The translations under genes and the position numbers were made by a program. From a virus: DNA of 64,000 bases. Below, in pieces: positions 16,507-23,410 of the stretch (position 1 is its first letter; each line of letters begins with the position of its first letter). A model generated the notes under the pieces. That model was not told the DNA's origin. It did not search any database and saw nothing but the letters and a program-made list of their open reading frames with translations. The stretch spans positions 1 through 64,000 of the IMG/VR virus record IMGVR_UViG_3300021963_008193. One strand, 5' to 3'.

Positions 16507-18642
16507 ATGAAAAAAATACTAATCTTATTATCATTTCTAATTACCTCATCAATATTCTCACAGGTTAGTTACTACACATTTAGTGAAACTACGGGTACAT
16601 ACACATCAATAGTTGCTGGTACACAATTAGTAACAACTACAGGGGGTGCAACCGCTTATGATACTGACGGTAGTTATTTCACCCTACCCGTAGGTTCCCA
16701 ATTTATATTTAATGGTACAACTATAACATCAGTTAATATGACCGCCGATGGTTCGGTTTGGTTAAATCCAAATACTACAACAACAGGTAATAATGTTACA
16801 GGACCAATATCCTCTGCAGGAGTTGCTTCAGGAGTAATATCTGCGATGGGTATGGATTTAAGAAGTACCGCGATTTCAAGTCAAGTATATGAAAGAAGAT
16901 GGCAAGATAACGGTACTGAAGTTATATTCCAATGGCAAAATGTTGCTAGATACTCAACAACAACACCCTTTGTACAAAATGAAAGATTCTCATTTCAAGT
17001 AAGGGTAAATAAATCTACAGGGGTTGTTCGTATCATTTATGGTAATATGACCACAATTACTAGTAGTACTCAATATACACCTATGGTTGGTTTAAGAGGG
17101 TCTGTAAATACTGATTTTAATAATAGAAGATTAACAAATGCAATTCCTGATGCAACACCAAATTGGGGAGCACCGAATGGAACAACTGCAGGTACATCAA
17201 ACGCACATACGGTTAGATTTACATCAACAGGGACCTGTTACCCAACTTCGGGATTAACATTTATATGGACACCACCTGCGGTTCCATCAAATGACGCTTG
17301 TTCTAACGCCTCATTATTAACATTACAATGTCCTGGTTCCACCACAGGAACTATTGGGACGACTATCGGTTCTATAACTACTGATGGGTTACCAAATCCT
17401 TCTTGTGATGCCACAGGAACTATTAGAGATGTGTGGTATTATTTTAATACGGGAAATAATACTGAAATGAACCTTTATGCGTCATTAGGGACCTCAACAT
17501 GGATTGGTGTTGAAATTTATACTACTTGTGGTACATTGGCAACAGGATTAAATACTACATGTGATTTTAATTTAATTTCACCAAATCCAACAAATATAAC
17601 AGGTCTTTTAATGAATACAACATATCGTTTAAGAATTTTTACAAATGTGTCATATGACACTCCAGGAACTTTTACAATATATTTAAATACTGTAAATAAT
17701 ACATCAACACTTTCTTCAATAACAGGAACTGATAACCAAACTGTTTGTCAAAACACTTCAATAACTAATATTACTTATAACACAAAAGGTGCGACAGGTT
17801 CTACCTTTTCAGGATTACCAACGGGAGTGTCGGGAAGTTGGAATAGTAATGTAGTAACGATTACGGGAACTCCATTAGTTTCAGGTACGTTTAATTATGT
17901 TATAACTCTTACGGGTGGTTGCGGTACAGTCACATCAAATGGTGCTATAACCGTCAATCCTACAGTTGTAACTATTTCATCAATAACAGGTAATCCAAAC
18001 ATAATTGCAGGTACAACTGAAAATTACTCAATACCGTCAGACCCAAATGCAACAACATATCAATGGGATTATAGGGAAAGTAGTACATCAAGTTGGGTCA
18101 CTAATGTTTCAAACACTAACTCAGTAAGTATTACTTGGCCAACAACAACAACTGATGGTGAAGTTAAGATTACAGTGTCAAATAGTTGTAATACGGTAAA
18201 TAAAAATTTGTTAATCCATGTTGACGGTATCCTACCTGTTGAATTACTGTATTTTGAAGGTAAACCCGTTTCAAATACTAACTACTTATATTGGTCAACC
18301 GCGTCAGAACATAACTCAGATTATTTTGAAATTCTACACAGTGTGAATGGTGAAGTATGGGAATCTATTGGACAAATTACTTCATCAGGTAATTCAACAA
18401 TCAAAAACGACTATCACTATTATCATAACTCACCCGAACACGTATTTAATTATTACATATTAAAACAAGTTGATTATGATGGTGTGTATAAAACCTATAA
18501 TCCAATTGTGATTAATAACAGAATTAAAGACAAAAAAATTATAAAGTACACTAACATCCTTGGACAAGAAGTGGGACCAAATGAAAATGGTGTTATTTTT
18601 ATCACTTATGAGGATAATTCAGTGATAAAAACCGTAAAATAA
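16507..18642 (+). CDS. Secreted surface protein with T9SS-type C-terminal region
   Basis: This 711-residue protein begins with a clear signal peptide (MKKILILLSFLITSSIFS before Gln), typical of flavobacteria. Residues about 20-250 are Thr/Ser-rich beta. Residues about 258-400 resemble a pre-peptidase/CUB-like beta domain (SNDACSNASLL start), and residues about 400-570 contain two Ig-like/PKD-like segments. From about residue 573 it has the block LPVELLYFEGK, then WSTASEHNSDYFEI, then KQVDYDGVYKTYNPIVI, which is common in Bacteroidetes extracellular proteins. It ends with a short T9SS type A-like tail (YTNILGQEVGP to VIKTVK). In hosts this tail directs export across the outer membrane by the type IX system. 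Its position right after the capsid gene is unexpected. It may be host-derived and act at the host surface, for example in superinfection exclusion; that role is inference. Confidence 0.8.
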   Translation: MKKILILLSFLITSSIFSQVSYYTFSETTGTYTSIVAGTQLVTTTGGATAYDTDGSYFTLPVGSQFIFNGTTITSVNMTADGSVWLNPNTTTTGNNVTGPISSAGVASGVISAMGMDLRSTAISSQVYERRWQDNGTEVIFQWQNVARYSTTTPFVQNERFSFQVRVNKSTGVVRIIYGNMTTITSSTQYTPMVGLRGSVNTDFNNRRLTNAIPDATPNWGAPNGTTAGTSNAHTVRFTSTGTCYPTSGLTFIWTPPAVPSNDACSNASLLTLQCPGSTTGTIGTTIGSITTDGLPNPSCDATGTIRDVWYYFNTGNNTEMNLYASLGTSTWIGVEIYTTCGTLATGLNTTCDFNLISPNPTNITGLLMNTTYRLRIFTNVSYDTPGTFTIYLNTVNNTSTLSSITGTDNQTVCQNTSITNITYNTKGATGSTFSGLPTGVSGSWNSNVVTITGTPLVSGTFNYVITLTGGCGTVTSNGAITVNPTVVTISSITGNPNIIAGTTENYSIPSDPNATTYQWDYRESSTSSWVTNVSNTNSVSITWPTTTTDGEVKITVSNSCNTVNKNLLIHVDGILPVELLYFEGKPVSNTNYLYWSTASEHNSDYFEILHSVNGEVWESIGQITSSGNSTIKNDYHYYHNSPEHVFNYYILKQVDYDGVYKTYNPIVINNRIKDKKIIKYTNILGQEVGPNENGVIFITYEDNSVIKTVK

Positions 18643-18645
18643 AAG

Positions 18646-18653
18646 TATTTATA
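18646..18653 (+). promoter_or_regulatory. TATTTATA motif, candidate late promoter
   Basis: TATTTATA lies only 3 bases before the ATG at 18657, so the message would be nearly leaderless or start further down. Confidence 0.35.
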
Positions 18654-18656
18654 TGT

Positions 18657-19073
18657 ATGAATACTTTAAGAGGATTAATTAAGGAAAATCTTTTATTAGA
18701 AAAACGAATTGGGCAAATCTCGGCCAATTTTGAGATTGTGTTTGGTTTTGATGTAATTACCACTAAACATTCTAAAGATAGAAGTGGTGGTAGAGAAGAA
18801 CTCGAGGGATACAACCAAAGACCTGTCGATAATAAAGAAATTGTTGAGGTTCTTAATATGTTCAAGAAAGACATTGCCGAAAAAATTATCATGGGAGAAA
18901 TAAAAGACCAAGAAAATTTTGTGGTAATTTCAAATCAATGGGAATTAGCCATGGCAATTATCCCTGAAAAAGAATCGAACACTTATTGGAAATTAATAGT
19001 TAGAACAGTATTTAGACAATCAGATACTCATAAGTTCTTATATGGAAGAAACCAAGTGGTTTTGGAAAAATAA
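18657..19073 (+). CDS. Unknown small protein, possible nuclease-like fold, tagged N-terminus
   Basis: The 138-residue product begins with MNTLRGLIKENLLLEKR, which contains two (L/I)-x-E sites suited to the prohead protease. The rest has a TTKHSKDRSGG motif, a helix, then strands FVVISNQWELAMAII and WKLIVRTVFRQSD. The alternation of His, Arg and strands is faintly reminiscent of RelE/barnase-like phage nucleases, but no catalytic set is clear and I do not assign activity. ATG 18657 directly follows a promoter-like motif. Confidence 0.5.
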   Translation: MNTLRGLIKENLLLEKRIGQISANFEIVFGFDVITTKHSKDRSGGREELEGYNQRPVDNKEIVEVLNMFKKDIAEKIIMGEIKDQENFVVISNQWELAMAIIPEKESNTYWKLIVRTVFRQSDTHKFLYGRNQVVLEK

Positions 19074-19080
19074 ATGAGGG

Positions 19081-19140
19081 TTGTATCTAAATCGTTGCCT
19101 CCCCCATTTCCTGTAATTAATTGTATCTAAATCGTTACCT
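19081..19140 (+). repeat. Direct repeat pair, 20 bases, 40-base period
   Basis: TTGTATCTAAATCGTTGCCT at 19081-19100 recurs at 19121-19140 with one change (G to A). The pair lies in the 152-base gap before the 19226 gene and could be a regulatory binding site. The rest of the gap is unremarkable and AT-rich. Confidence 0.7.
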
Positions 19141-19204
19141 TCAATCACAGTACAAAGATACACATTTTTCGGACATTTACAAACTTTTTTTATCTAATTC
19201 GGGA

Positions 19205-19212
19205 TATTTATA
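19205..19212 (+). promoter_or_regulatory. TATTTATA motif, candidate late promoter
   Basis: TATTTATA lies 13 bases before the ATG at 19226, the most common spacing in the window. This spacing decides the start over an in-frame upstream TTG at 19121. Confidence 0.5.
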
Positions 19213-19225
19213 TAAAAAAGTTAAA

Positions 19226-19750
19226 ATGAAAAGATTAATCATAAATGAAAGTGAACGAGAGTTAATTAAACTACTTCATGAATCCGCGATTAAAAAAGAA
19301 AAAAGAAATTTAATTTCCGAGGCTAACGGTCAGTCTAAAGAAGAATACCAAGCATGTATCAAACAAATGGGGTCCCCATCCCCAACTACCTCAGGACAAT
19401 GGAGTATTGGTGGAATTAGGTCATTAAAAGGATATCAATTCTATTCCAACATGAGGGTTAGGAAACCTGATGGAGGAATGACTAACTACTCATGTTCAGG
19501 TAATAAAATAGTTATTGATGGTAAAACCTATACAGTATCAAATGGTACTAAAAAAAGTTATAGTTATTACATTAAACAAGCTCAAACATTGTTAGGTGTT
19601 CCTACAACAGGTATTGTTGATGATAAAACATTAGAAGCCGCTAAGACAAAACTTGGAGGAGGTGCAACACCATCCTCAACAACTGATTCATCATCAACAA
19701 CTACAACAACAACGGTTGCACCTGTTACAACAACAAGTTTAGACCTTTAA
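19226..19750 (+). CDS. Small tagged protein with peptidoglycan-binding-like segment
   Basis: The 174-residue product starts with a tag-like helix (MKRLIINESERELIKLLHE, then NLISEANG) holding L-H-E-S and I-S-E-A sites. A central domain with two Cys (ACIKQ and YSCSG) is followed by YYIKQAQTLLGVPTTGIVDD, which matches the helix-turn pattern of PG_binding_1 domains, and then a Ser/Thr-rich tail. It pairs with the next gene, which has the same layout. A packaged or virion-borne peptidoglycan-binding factor is possible; there is no signal peptide. Confidence 0.55.
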   Translation: MKRLIINESERELIKLLHESAIKKEKRNLISEANGQSKEEYQACIKQMGSPSPTTSGQWSIGGIRSLKGYQFYSNMRVRKPDGGMTNYSCSGNKIVIDGKTYTVSNGTKKSYSYYIKQAQTLLGVPTTGIVDDKTLEAAKTKLGGGATPSSTTDSSSTTTTTTVAPVTTTSLDL

Positions 19751-19776
19751 AAAAAAATAATTAAAAACGTAAAACA

Positions 19777-20322
19777 ATGAAAAAACTATATTTTTTAAAC
19801 GAGGAAGAGTCTAATAGAATATTAAATCTTCACAAAAAGGCAGTTAAAAAACAATTTTTAAATGAAGCTGGACCATATCAAGATACTGAGTCTATACCAT
19901 CCTCCCCTACAACACCTGCATCACCAACTACACCCACTACTCCATCAACACCTACTACACCCACAACACCAACTACTCCGTCAACACCTGCGTCACCAAC
20001 AACGTCTACACCAACAACACCAACAGGTTCGTTGACTCAACAGTTACAAACTCTTATAGGTGCAAAGGCGGATGATAAGTTTGGTAAATTGTCATTACAG
20101 GCATTGACTGATAAATTAAAAACCGTCCCAAAACCAAGTACACCAACACCCGCAACAGGAACACCCGCAACAGGAACACCCGCGACAGGAACACCTGCGA
20201 CAGGAACACCTGCGACAGGAACACCTGCGACAGGAACACCCGCAACAGGAACACCCGCAACAGGAACACCCGCAACAGGAACACCTGCGACAGGGACTAA
20301 AATGAATAATACTGATTTATAA
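19777..20322 (+). CDS. Tagged Thr-Pro-rich protein with peptidoglycan-binding-like segment and TPATG repeats
   Basis: The 181-residue product begins MKKLYFLNEEESNRILNLH and reaches FLNEAG at about residue 27-32, an L-N-E-A site suited to the prohead protease. A Thr-Pro-Ala-Ser linker follows, then a short PG_binding_1-like helix pair (LQTLIGAKADDKFGKLSLQA), then ten TPATG units and a short tail. Layout matches the preceding gene, so the two may have arisen by duplication. It ends one base before a convergent gene. Function unknown. Confidence 0.55.
   Translation: MKKLYFLNEEESNRILNLHKKAVKKQFLNEAGPYQDTESIPSSPTTPASPTTPTTPSTPTTPTTPTTPSTPASPTTSTPTTPTGSLTQQLQTLIGAKADDKFGKLSLQALTDKLKTVPKPSTPTPATGTPATGTPATGTPATGTPATGTPATGTPATGTPATGTPATGTPATGTKMNNTDL
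20146..20295 (+). repeat. 15-bp tandem repeat encoding TPATG
   Basis: Ten head-to-tail copies of ACACC(C/T)GC(A/G)ACAGGA differ only at synonymous positions. They are in frame in the gene at 19777-20322, so copy-number change would keep the frame. Confidence 0.9.
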
Positions 20323-20703
20323 TTAAACCACGATACAATCAATAATTCTACTTGCGGTAGAATAGTTGGTGGCTAACGGAACGTCATGGACGTTACAAAT
20401 TCTTAATAACATACTAACATCCACTTGATGTGGATGAACTTCTAAAGGGTCGATGAAGAATATAACTACATCGACTTCTTTATTTATAATCATTGATGCA
20501 ATCTGAGCATCACCACCCATTGGTCCACTGAATACTGTTTGAACTTTCTGTAACCCCGCGTGAATTAAGTGTTTTCCCGTTGTCCCCGTTGCAACAACTT
20601 CAACATTGTTTGAGGTGAAGAACGGTAAACGTTTCATAACAAATGAAACCATATCAGCCTTCTTCCCATCATGAGCAATTAACGCTAATTTAATTTTGTT
20701 CAT
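20323..20703 (-). CDS. mgsA: Methylglyoxal synthase
   Basis: The 126-residue product matches MgsA (EC 4.2.3.3), which converts dihydroxyacetone phosphate to methylglyoxal and inorganic phosphate. Visible motifs are LALIAHDGKK with the active-site His, the phosphate-binding ATGTTG, SGPMGGDAQI with the catalytic Asp, FFIDPLEVHPHQVD with the second His and Asp, and the closing VPLATNYSTA. It lacks the last ~25 residues of the E. coli enzyme but keeps the catalytic set. ATG 20703 is preferred to the TTG at 20706. It overlaps the end of the upstream gene by 14 bases, so the two form an operon. A role in releasing phosphate or altering host glycolysis is inference. Confidence 0.9.
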   Translation of the reverse strand: MNKIKLALIAHDGKKADMVSFVMKRLPFFTSNNVEVVATGTTGKHLIHAGLQKVQTVFSGPMGGDAQIASMIINKEVDVVIFFIDPLEVHPHQVDVSMLLRICNVHDVPLATNYSTASRIIDCIVV

Positions 20704-20926
20704 CAACTTCTTCTTTTTTTGATAATACTCGAATACATTTGGAAATCACTTCAGATTCACCTAAAGAATAAACACCTGATTCATGGGCATATTTAACGGC
20801 TTGTACCAATAGATAGATTGAATGGTCTTTATCCATAGTCTGTAATAATACATCCAAATGGTCTTCATTAAGTAATGGGACCGAATTAAATAATTTCCCA
20901 AATAATTGTTGTTCTTCCATTTCCAT
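20690..20926 (-). CDS. Small unknown protein co-transcribed with mgsA
   Basis: A 78-residue acidic helical protein (MEMEEQQLFGKLFNSVPLL start, then KCIRVLSKKEEVDEQN end). No domain is recognised. Its 3' end overlaps mgsA by 14 bases, so coupled translation and a linked job are likely. Its start lies across a 39-base divergent gap from the 20966 gene. Confidence 0.5.
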   Translation of the reverse strand: MEMEEQQLFGKLFNSVPLLNEDHLDVLLQTMDKDHSIYLLVQAVKYAHESGVYSLGESEVISKCIRVLSKKEEVDEQN

Positions 20927-20935
20927 AGTTTACGA

Positions 20936-20943
20936 TATTTATA
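20936..20943 (+). promoter_or_regulatory. TATTTATA motif, candidate late promoter
   Basis: TATTTATA lies 22 bases before the + strand ATG at 20966 in a divergent gap; on the other strand it reads TATAAATA and lies 9 bases before 20926. Confidence 0.4.
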
Positions 20944-20965
20944 AGTATAAGTATTATTTTTCATA

Positions 20966-21928
20966 ATGTTAAGAGATATCGTAAATAAGATAAAGGAGGA
21001 AATCCTTAAAGAAGCCACAGGGGAATCAGGTGCTAGAGGGTCATATGTGGGACCGTTCCAACCAGGTGTTAAGGAATTTAATAAAAATGTTTTAGGACCT
21101 TTTAATATTCCTGTATCAAAATATAATGACGCCATGTTGGAGTATGACAGTTACGATGGTAAAATGGACGAACCAAAAAAACAAATTAAAAAGATTGAGA
21201 GTAAAGCTAAGAAAGAATCCGATTACCTTAAAAAACATCCTAATTTGACCTCAAGTGATGATGATGGTAACAATATTAACCAAACACCTGGAAAGGGTCT
21301 ACAAATGGTCCCTATAAAAGAAAGTGGTACATCAATTAGTGCAGGTCCTTATAACGGACCAATGGAGATAGGATTAAAAAAATGGAAAAAAGAACATTTA
21401 GGACCATTCCAAGAGTTTGTTGATACAGAGTTTAATCATAAGAAAAAACAAAAAACATTAAAGAATAACATAAATACCGTTGTTGGGGTTTGGGAAAAAA
21501 ACGCTGATGGTACTTATGATACTGATGAACATGATGTTCATACTGTTAATGAATGGATTGAAGTAACTGACGATTTAATTGTTGAGGATTTGGGTGTTTG
21601 GTTTGGAACCAAAAAGAAACCTAAAGGTAGTAGTCAACCTAAAGGTCCTTGGGTTAATATATGTAAAAAAGTTGACGGTCATCATCCACCATGTGGTAGA
21701 CCTGAAGCATCTGATAAATCATACCCTAAATGTAGAGCAGCAGGTGTTGCGGGTAAAATGACCGATTCTGAAAAACGTTCTGCTTGTAGTCAAAAAAGAA
21801 AGGCTGAAAAAACACATTCTAAAAGTGGTACAGGTAATTCACCAAAAATGGTTAGTTATAAACCAAGGGAAAAACAAAATGAATCACTTAAAGACTTAAT
21901 AAAGAACGAATTACGAAGATTAATCTAA
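20966..21928 (+). CDS. Tagged protein with internal duplication and DUF5872-like Cys-rich domain
   Basis: The 320-residue protein starts MLRDIVNKIKEEILKE followed by Ala, a basic helix ending in an L-K-E-A site like the prohead protease substrate. Two related segments follow (about residues 24-55 and 127-160), each with G-P-Y/F-x-x-G and an LGPF block. Residues about 210-300 hold a Lys/Cys/Gly domain (WFGTKKKPKGSSQPKGPWV, then PPCGRP, YPKCRAAGVAGKM) that resembles DUF5872, a short domain seen in phages and giant viruses. It ends with another amphipathic helix (LKDLIKNELRRLI). The Cys and His residues could bind zinc. It is tail-to-tail with the next gene, overlapping by 9 bases. Function unknown. 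Confidence 0.6.
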   Translation: MLRDIVNKIKEEILKEATGESGARGSYVGPFQPGVKEFNKNVLGPFNIPVSKYNDAMLEYDSYDGKMDEPKKQIKKIESKAKKESDYLKKHPNLTSSDDDGNNINQTPGKGLQMVPIKESGTSISAGPYNGPMEIGLKKWKKEHLGPFQEFVDTEFNHKKKQKTLKNNINTVVGVWEKNADGTYDTDEHDVHTVNEWIEVTDDLIVEDLGVWFGTKKKPKGSSQPKGPWVNICKKVDGHHPPCGRPEASDKSYPKCRAAGVAGKMTDSEKRSACSQKRKAEKTHSKSGTGNSPKMVSYKPREKQNESLKDLIKNELRRLI

Positions 21929-22336
21929 ATTCTTAATTCTATCGTGAATATTCTTTAATGAAAATTTAATTTGAGTCATTATCTCGTCCTCATATTCTTT
22001 TCTAATCTTTTCAGTTTTACCATCATACATAGTAGTGATTCTATCCCAATCCCTCTGAGACACTTTAACGTCATAATGATAAACGTGATTAGTAATACTG
22101 ATATTTCTTTCATCTAAAATTACAAATAACCCAAGGTCTTCATTTTTAATATATCTCACCATTGATAATGGGGCGATTAAGAACTTAGAATTAGCATGTG
22201 AAATCATACTACGACATATGGACAAACACAAAGTTTCTGTATCAGAAACTTTTGTTTCGTTTTGTAACCATTTATATTTTGTTTTTAAACGCCATTTTAC
22301 ATATAATCGTCTAAACAACTTTCTTAATTTGAACAT
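21920..22336 (-). CDS. Unknown basic protein
   Basis: The 138-residue product starts with an Arg/Lys-rich helix (MFKLRKLFRRLYVKWRLK), then a mixed alpha/beta body (SMISHANSKFLIAPLSMVRY; GLFVILDERNISITNHVYHY) and a long C-terminal helix. No family is recognised and the first helix is too charged for a membrane anchor. It is convergent with the previous gene and is separated from the 22404 gene by a terminator. Confidence 0.5.
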   Translation of the reverse strand: MFKLRKLFRRLYVKWRLKTKYKWLQNETKVSDTETLCLSICRSMISHANSKFLIAPLSMVRYIKNEDLGLFVILDERNISITNHVYHYDVKVSQRDWDRITTMYDGKTEKIRKEYEDEIMTQIKFSLKNIHDRIKNLD

Positions 22337-22377
22337 AATTTTTATTTTAATACAAATTTAGAAAACTTTTTCCATAA

Positions 22378-22400
22378 AAAAAAGGACCTGAGTCCTTTTT
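22378..22400 (-). terminator. Rho-independent terminator, probably bidirectional
   Basis: AAAAGGAC and GTCCTTTTT flank a CTGA loop with A and T runs on both sides, so it can work in either direction. It lies just downstream of the - strand gene ending at 22404. Confidence 0.85.
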
Positions 22401-22403
22401 ATT

Positions 22404-22865
22404 TTAACAATATGGTGATGAACATCGTTTTTTACCATCTAAACCTGGCATCTTACCTTTACATACTTGGACGGCATAACCATTAGCGTAAGCGGATGGG
22501 TACACTTTAAATTTAGATTTAGCCGCTGACTTACCTCTTGAACATAGTTTTGTACCTGTTTTTTTTCTTCCTTCCATCATAACATTATCCATGTCTTCAG
22601 AATCGTCTTTTTTTGTTTCATTCATCAAGAAATCAAACACTTGGTCAATAGATTCTTTTGCAGTTGCGATATGGTCTTGAGCCCAATCGTGTCCATTTTC
22701 TAAAATCTTTTGAAGTTCGTTTTCATTTTGTTTTAATAACAAACCTGTTTGTCTATGTATTTGTTCTAAATTACTAAAGAACATGTATCTATCATTTTCT
22801 TGTTCTTTAACAACTTTAGAAATTAATCTTGTTAAATCTGATTCACTTACTCTTATTACTTTCAT
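22404..22865 (-). CDS. Tagged small protein with Cys-rich phage/giant-virus domain
   Basis: The 153-residue protein begins MKVIRVSESDLTRLISKVVKE, almost the same tag as the neighbouring gene. A helical middle follows, and then a C-terminal domain with LCSRGKSAAKSKFKVYPSAY and four Cys, a pattern I associate with a short domain in phages and giant viruses. A zinc or nucleic-acid binding role is possible. It starts one base after the 22867 gene ends and is closed by a terminator. Function unknown; the tag and domain are seen directly. Confidence 0.6.
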   Translation of the reverse strand: MKVIRVSESDLTRLISKVVKEQENDRYMFFSNLEQIHRQTGLLLKQNENELQKILENGHDWAQDHIATAKESIDQVFDFLMNETKKDDSEDMDNVMMEGRKKTGTKLCSRGKSAAKSKFKVYPSAYANGYAVQVCKGKMPGLDGKKRCSSPYC

Positions 22866-22866
22866 T

Positions 22867-23178
22867 TTAATCTTTGATTTTATATGTGTTCATATATGCC
22901 TTTTCAGCATAATCTAAGAATTTATCTCCATAGATACGACATAATCTATTCATTACTAATTGAGGATTCTTTCTCATATAACGAAGGATATCGGCAGGTA
23001 TTTGTTCATCATACTTGCCGAATAATCCTTGTATTTGTTTTTCTCTTGGAATCATTTTTACATGAGGTTCCACAGTGAATTCGGGTTCTCCAATTGTGTC
23101 ATCAAAGTCTTCTTCATTAAGAACTCGTTTAATAATTCTATTTAAATCAGATTCTGTTAATTTTACAACTTTTTTCAT
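22867..23178 (-). CDS. Tagged small protein of unknown function
   Basis: The 103-residue protein starts MKKVVKLTESDLNRIIKRVL and then N-E-E-D, the clearest example of the shared N-terminal tag, ending in L-N-E. The body (EFTVEPHVKMIPREKQIQGL to RIYGDKFLDYAEKAYMNTYK) is helical. It lies 2 bases after the 23181 gene and 1 base before the 22404 gene, forming an operon. Confidence 0.55.
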   Translation of the reverse strand: MKKVVKLTESDLNRIIKRVLNEEDFDDTIGEPEFTVEPHVKMIPREKQIQGLFGKYDEQIPADILRYMRKNPQLVMNRLCRIYGDKFLDYAEKAYMNTYKIKD

Positions 23179-23180
23179 AG

Positions 23181-23396
23181 TTAAGAATTTAAACCGTTCA
23201 TTCCTCCTAAAGCAACCGCGTCTAACAATACTACTGCTTTACCTTGGTCATTTAACCACGTTGGGTGTGGTGGTGTTATAGACACAGTGTTTCCACTACA
23301 GTCTAAGACACATACGTTATATTCAGTTCCTGCAGATATCGGAGCTAATGCTTCCTCAACGTTGGGGAACAAAAATGATGGATTTATATTTGACAT
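23181..23396 (-). CDS. Small unknown protein downstream of the delta-60 protein
   Basis: The 71-residue protein is rich in small residues (VEEALAPISAGTEYNVCVL; VVLLDAVALGGMNGLNS) with no signal peptide. It follows the 23411 gene by 14 bases and is likely transcribed with it, so it may be a small structural accessory of that large protein. No family recognised. Confidence 0.45.
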   Translation of the reverse strand: MSNINPSFLFPNVEEALAPISAGTEYNVCVLDCSGNTVSITPPHPTWLNDQGKAVVLLDAVALGGMNGLNS

Positions 23397-23410
23397 AATT
23401 TTGTTTTTTT

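Noticed and set aside
18657-19073. RelE/barnase-like toxin assignment
   Set aside because: Pattern is weak and no catalytic set could be named, so it is left as unknown.
20037-20342. Open frames of VAGVP repeats on the - strand
   Set aside because: They are the complement of the TPATG tandem repeat in the + strand gene and overlap mgsA only at the edge; low complexity explains the open frame.
20934-20943. Classic T4 late promoter TATAAATA on the - strand before 20926
   Set aside because: It is the complement of a TATTTATA copy that fits the + strand gene; other genes consistently have TATTTAT in their own direction, not TATAAATA.
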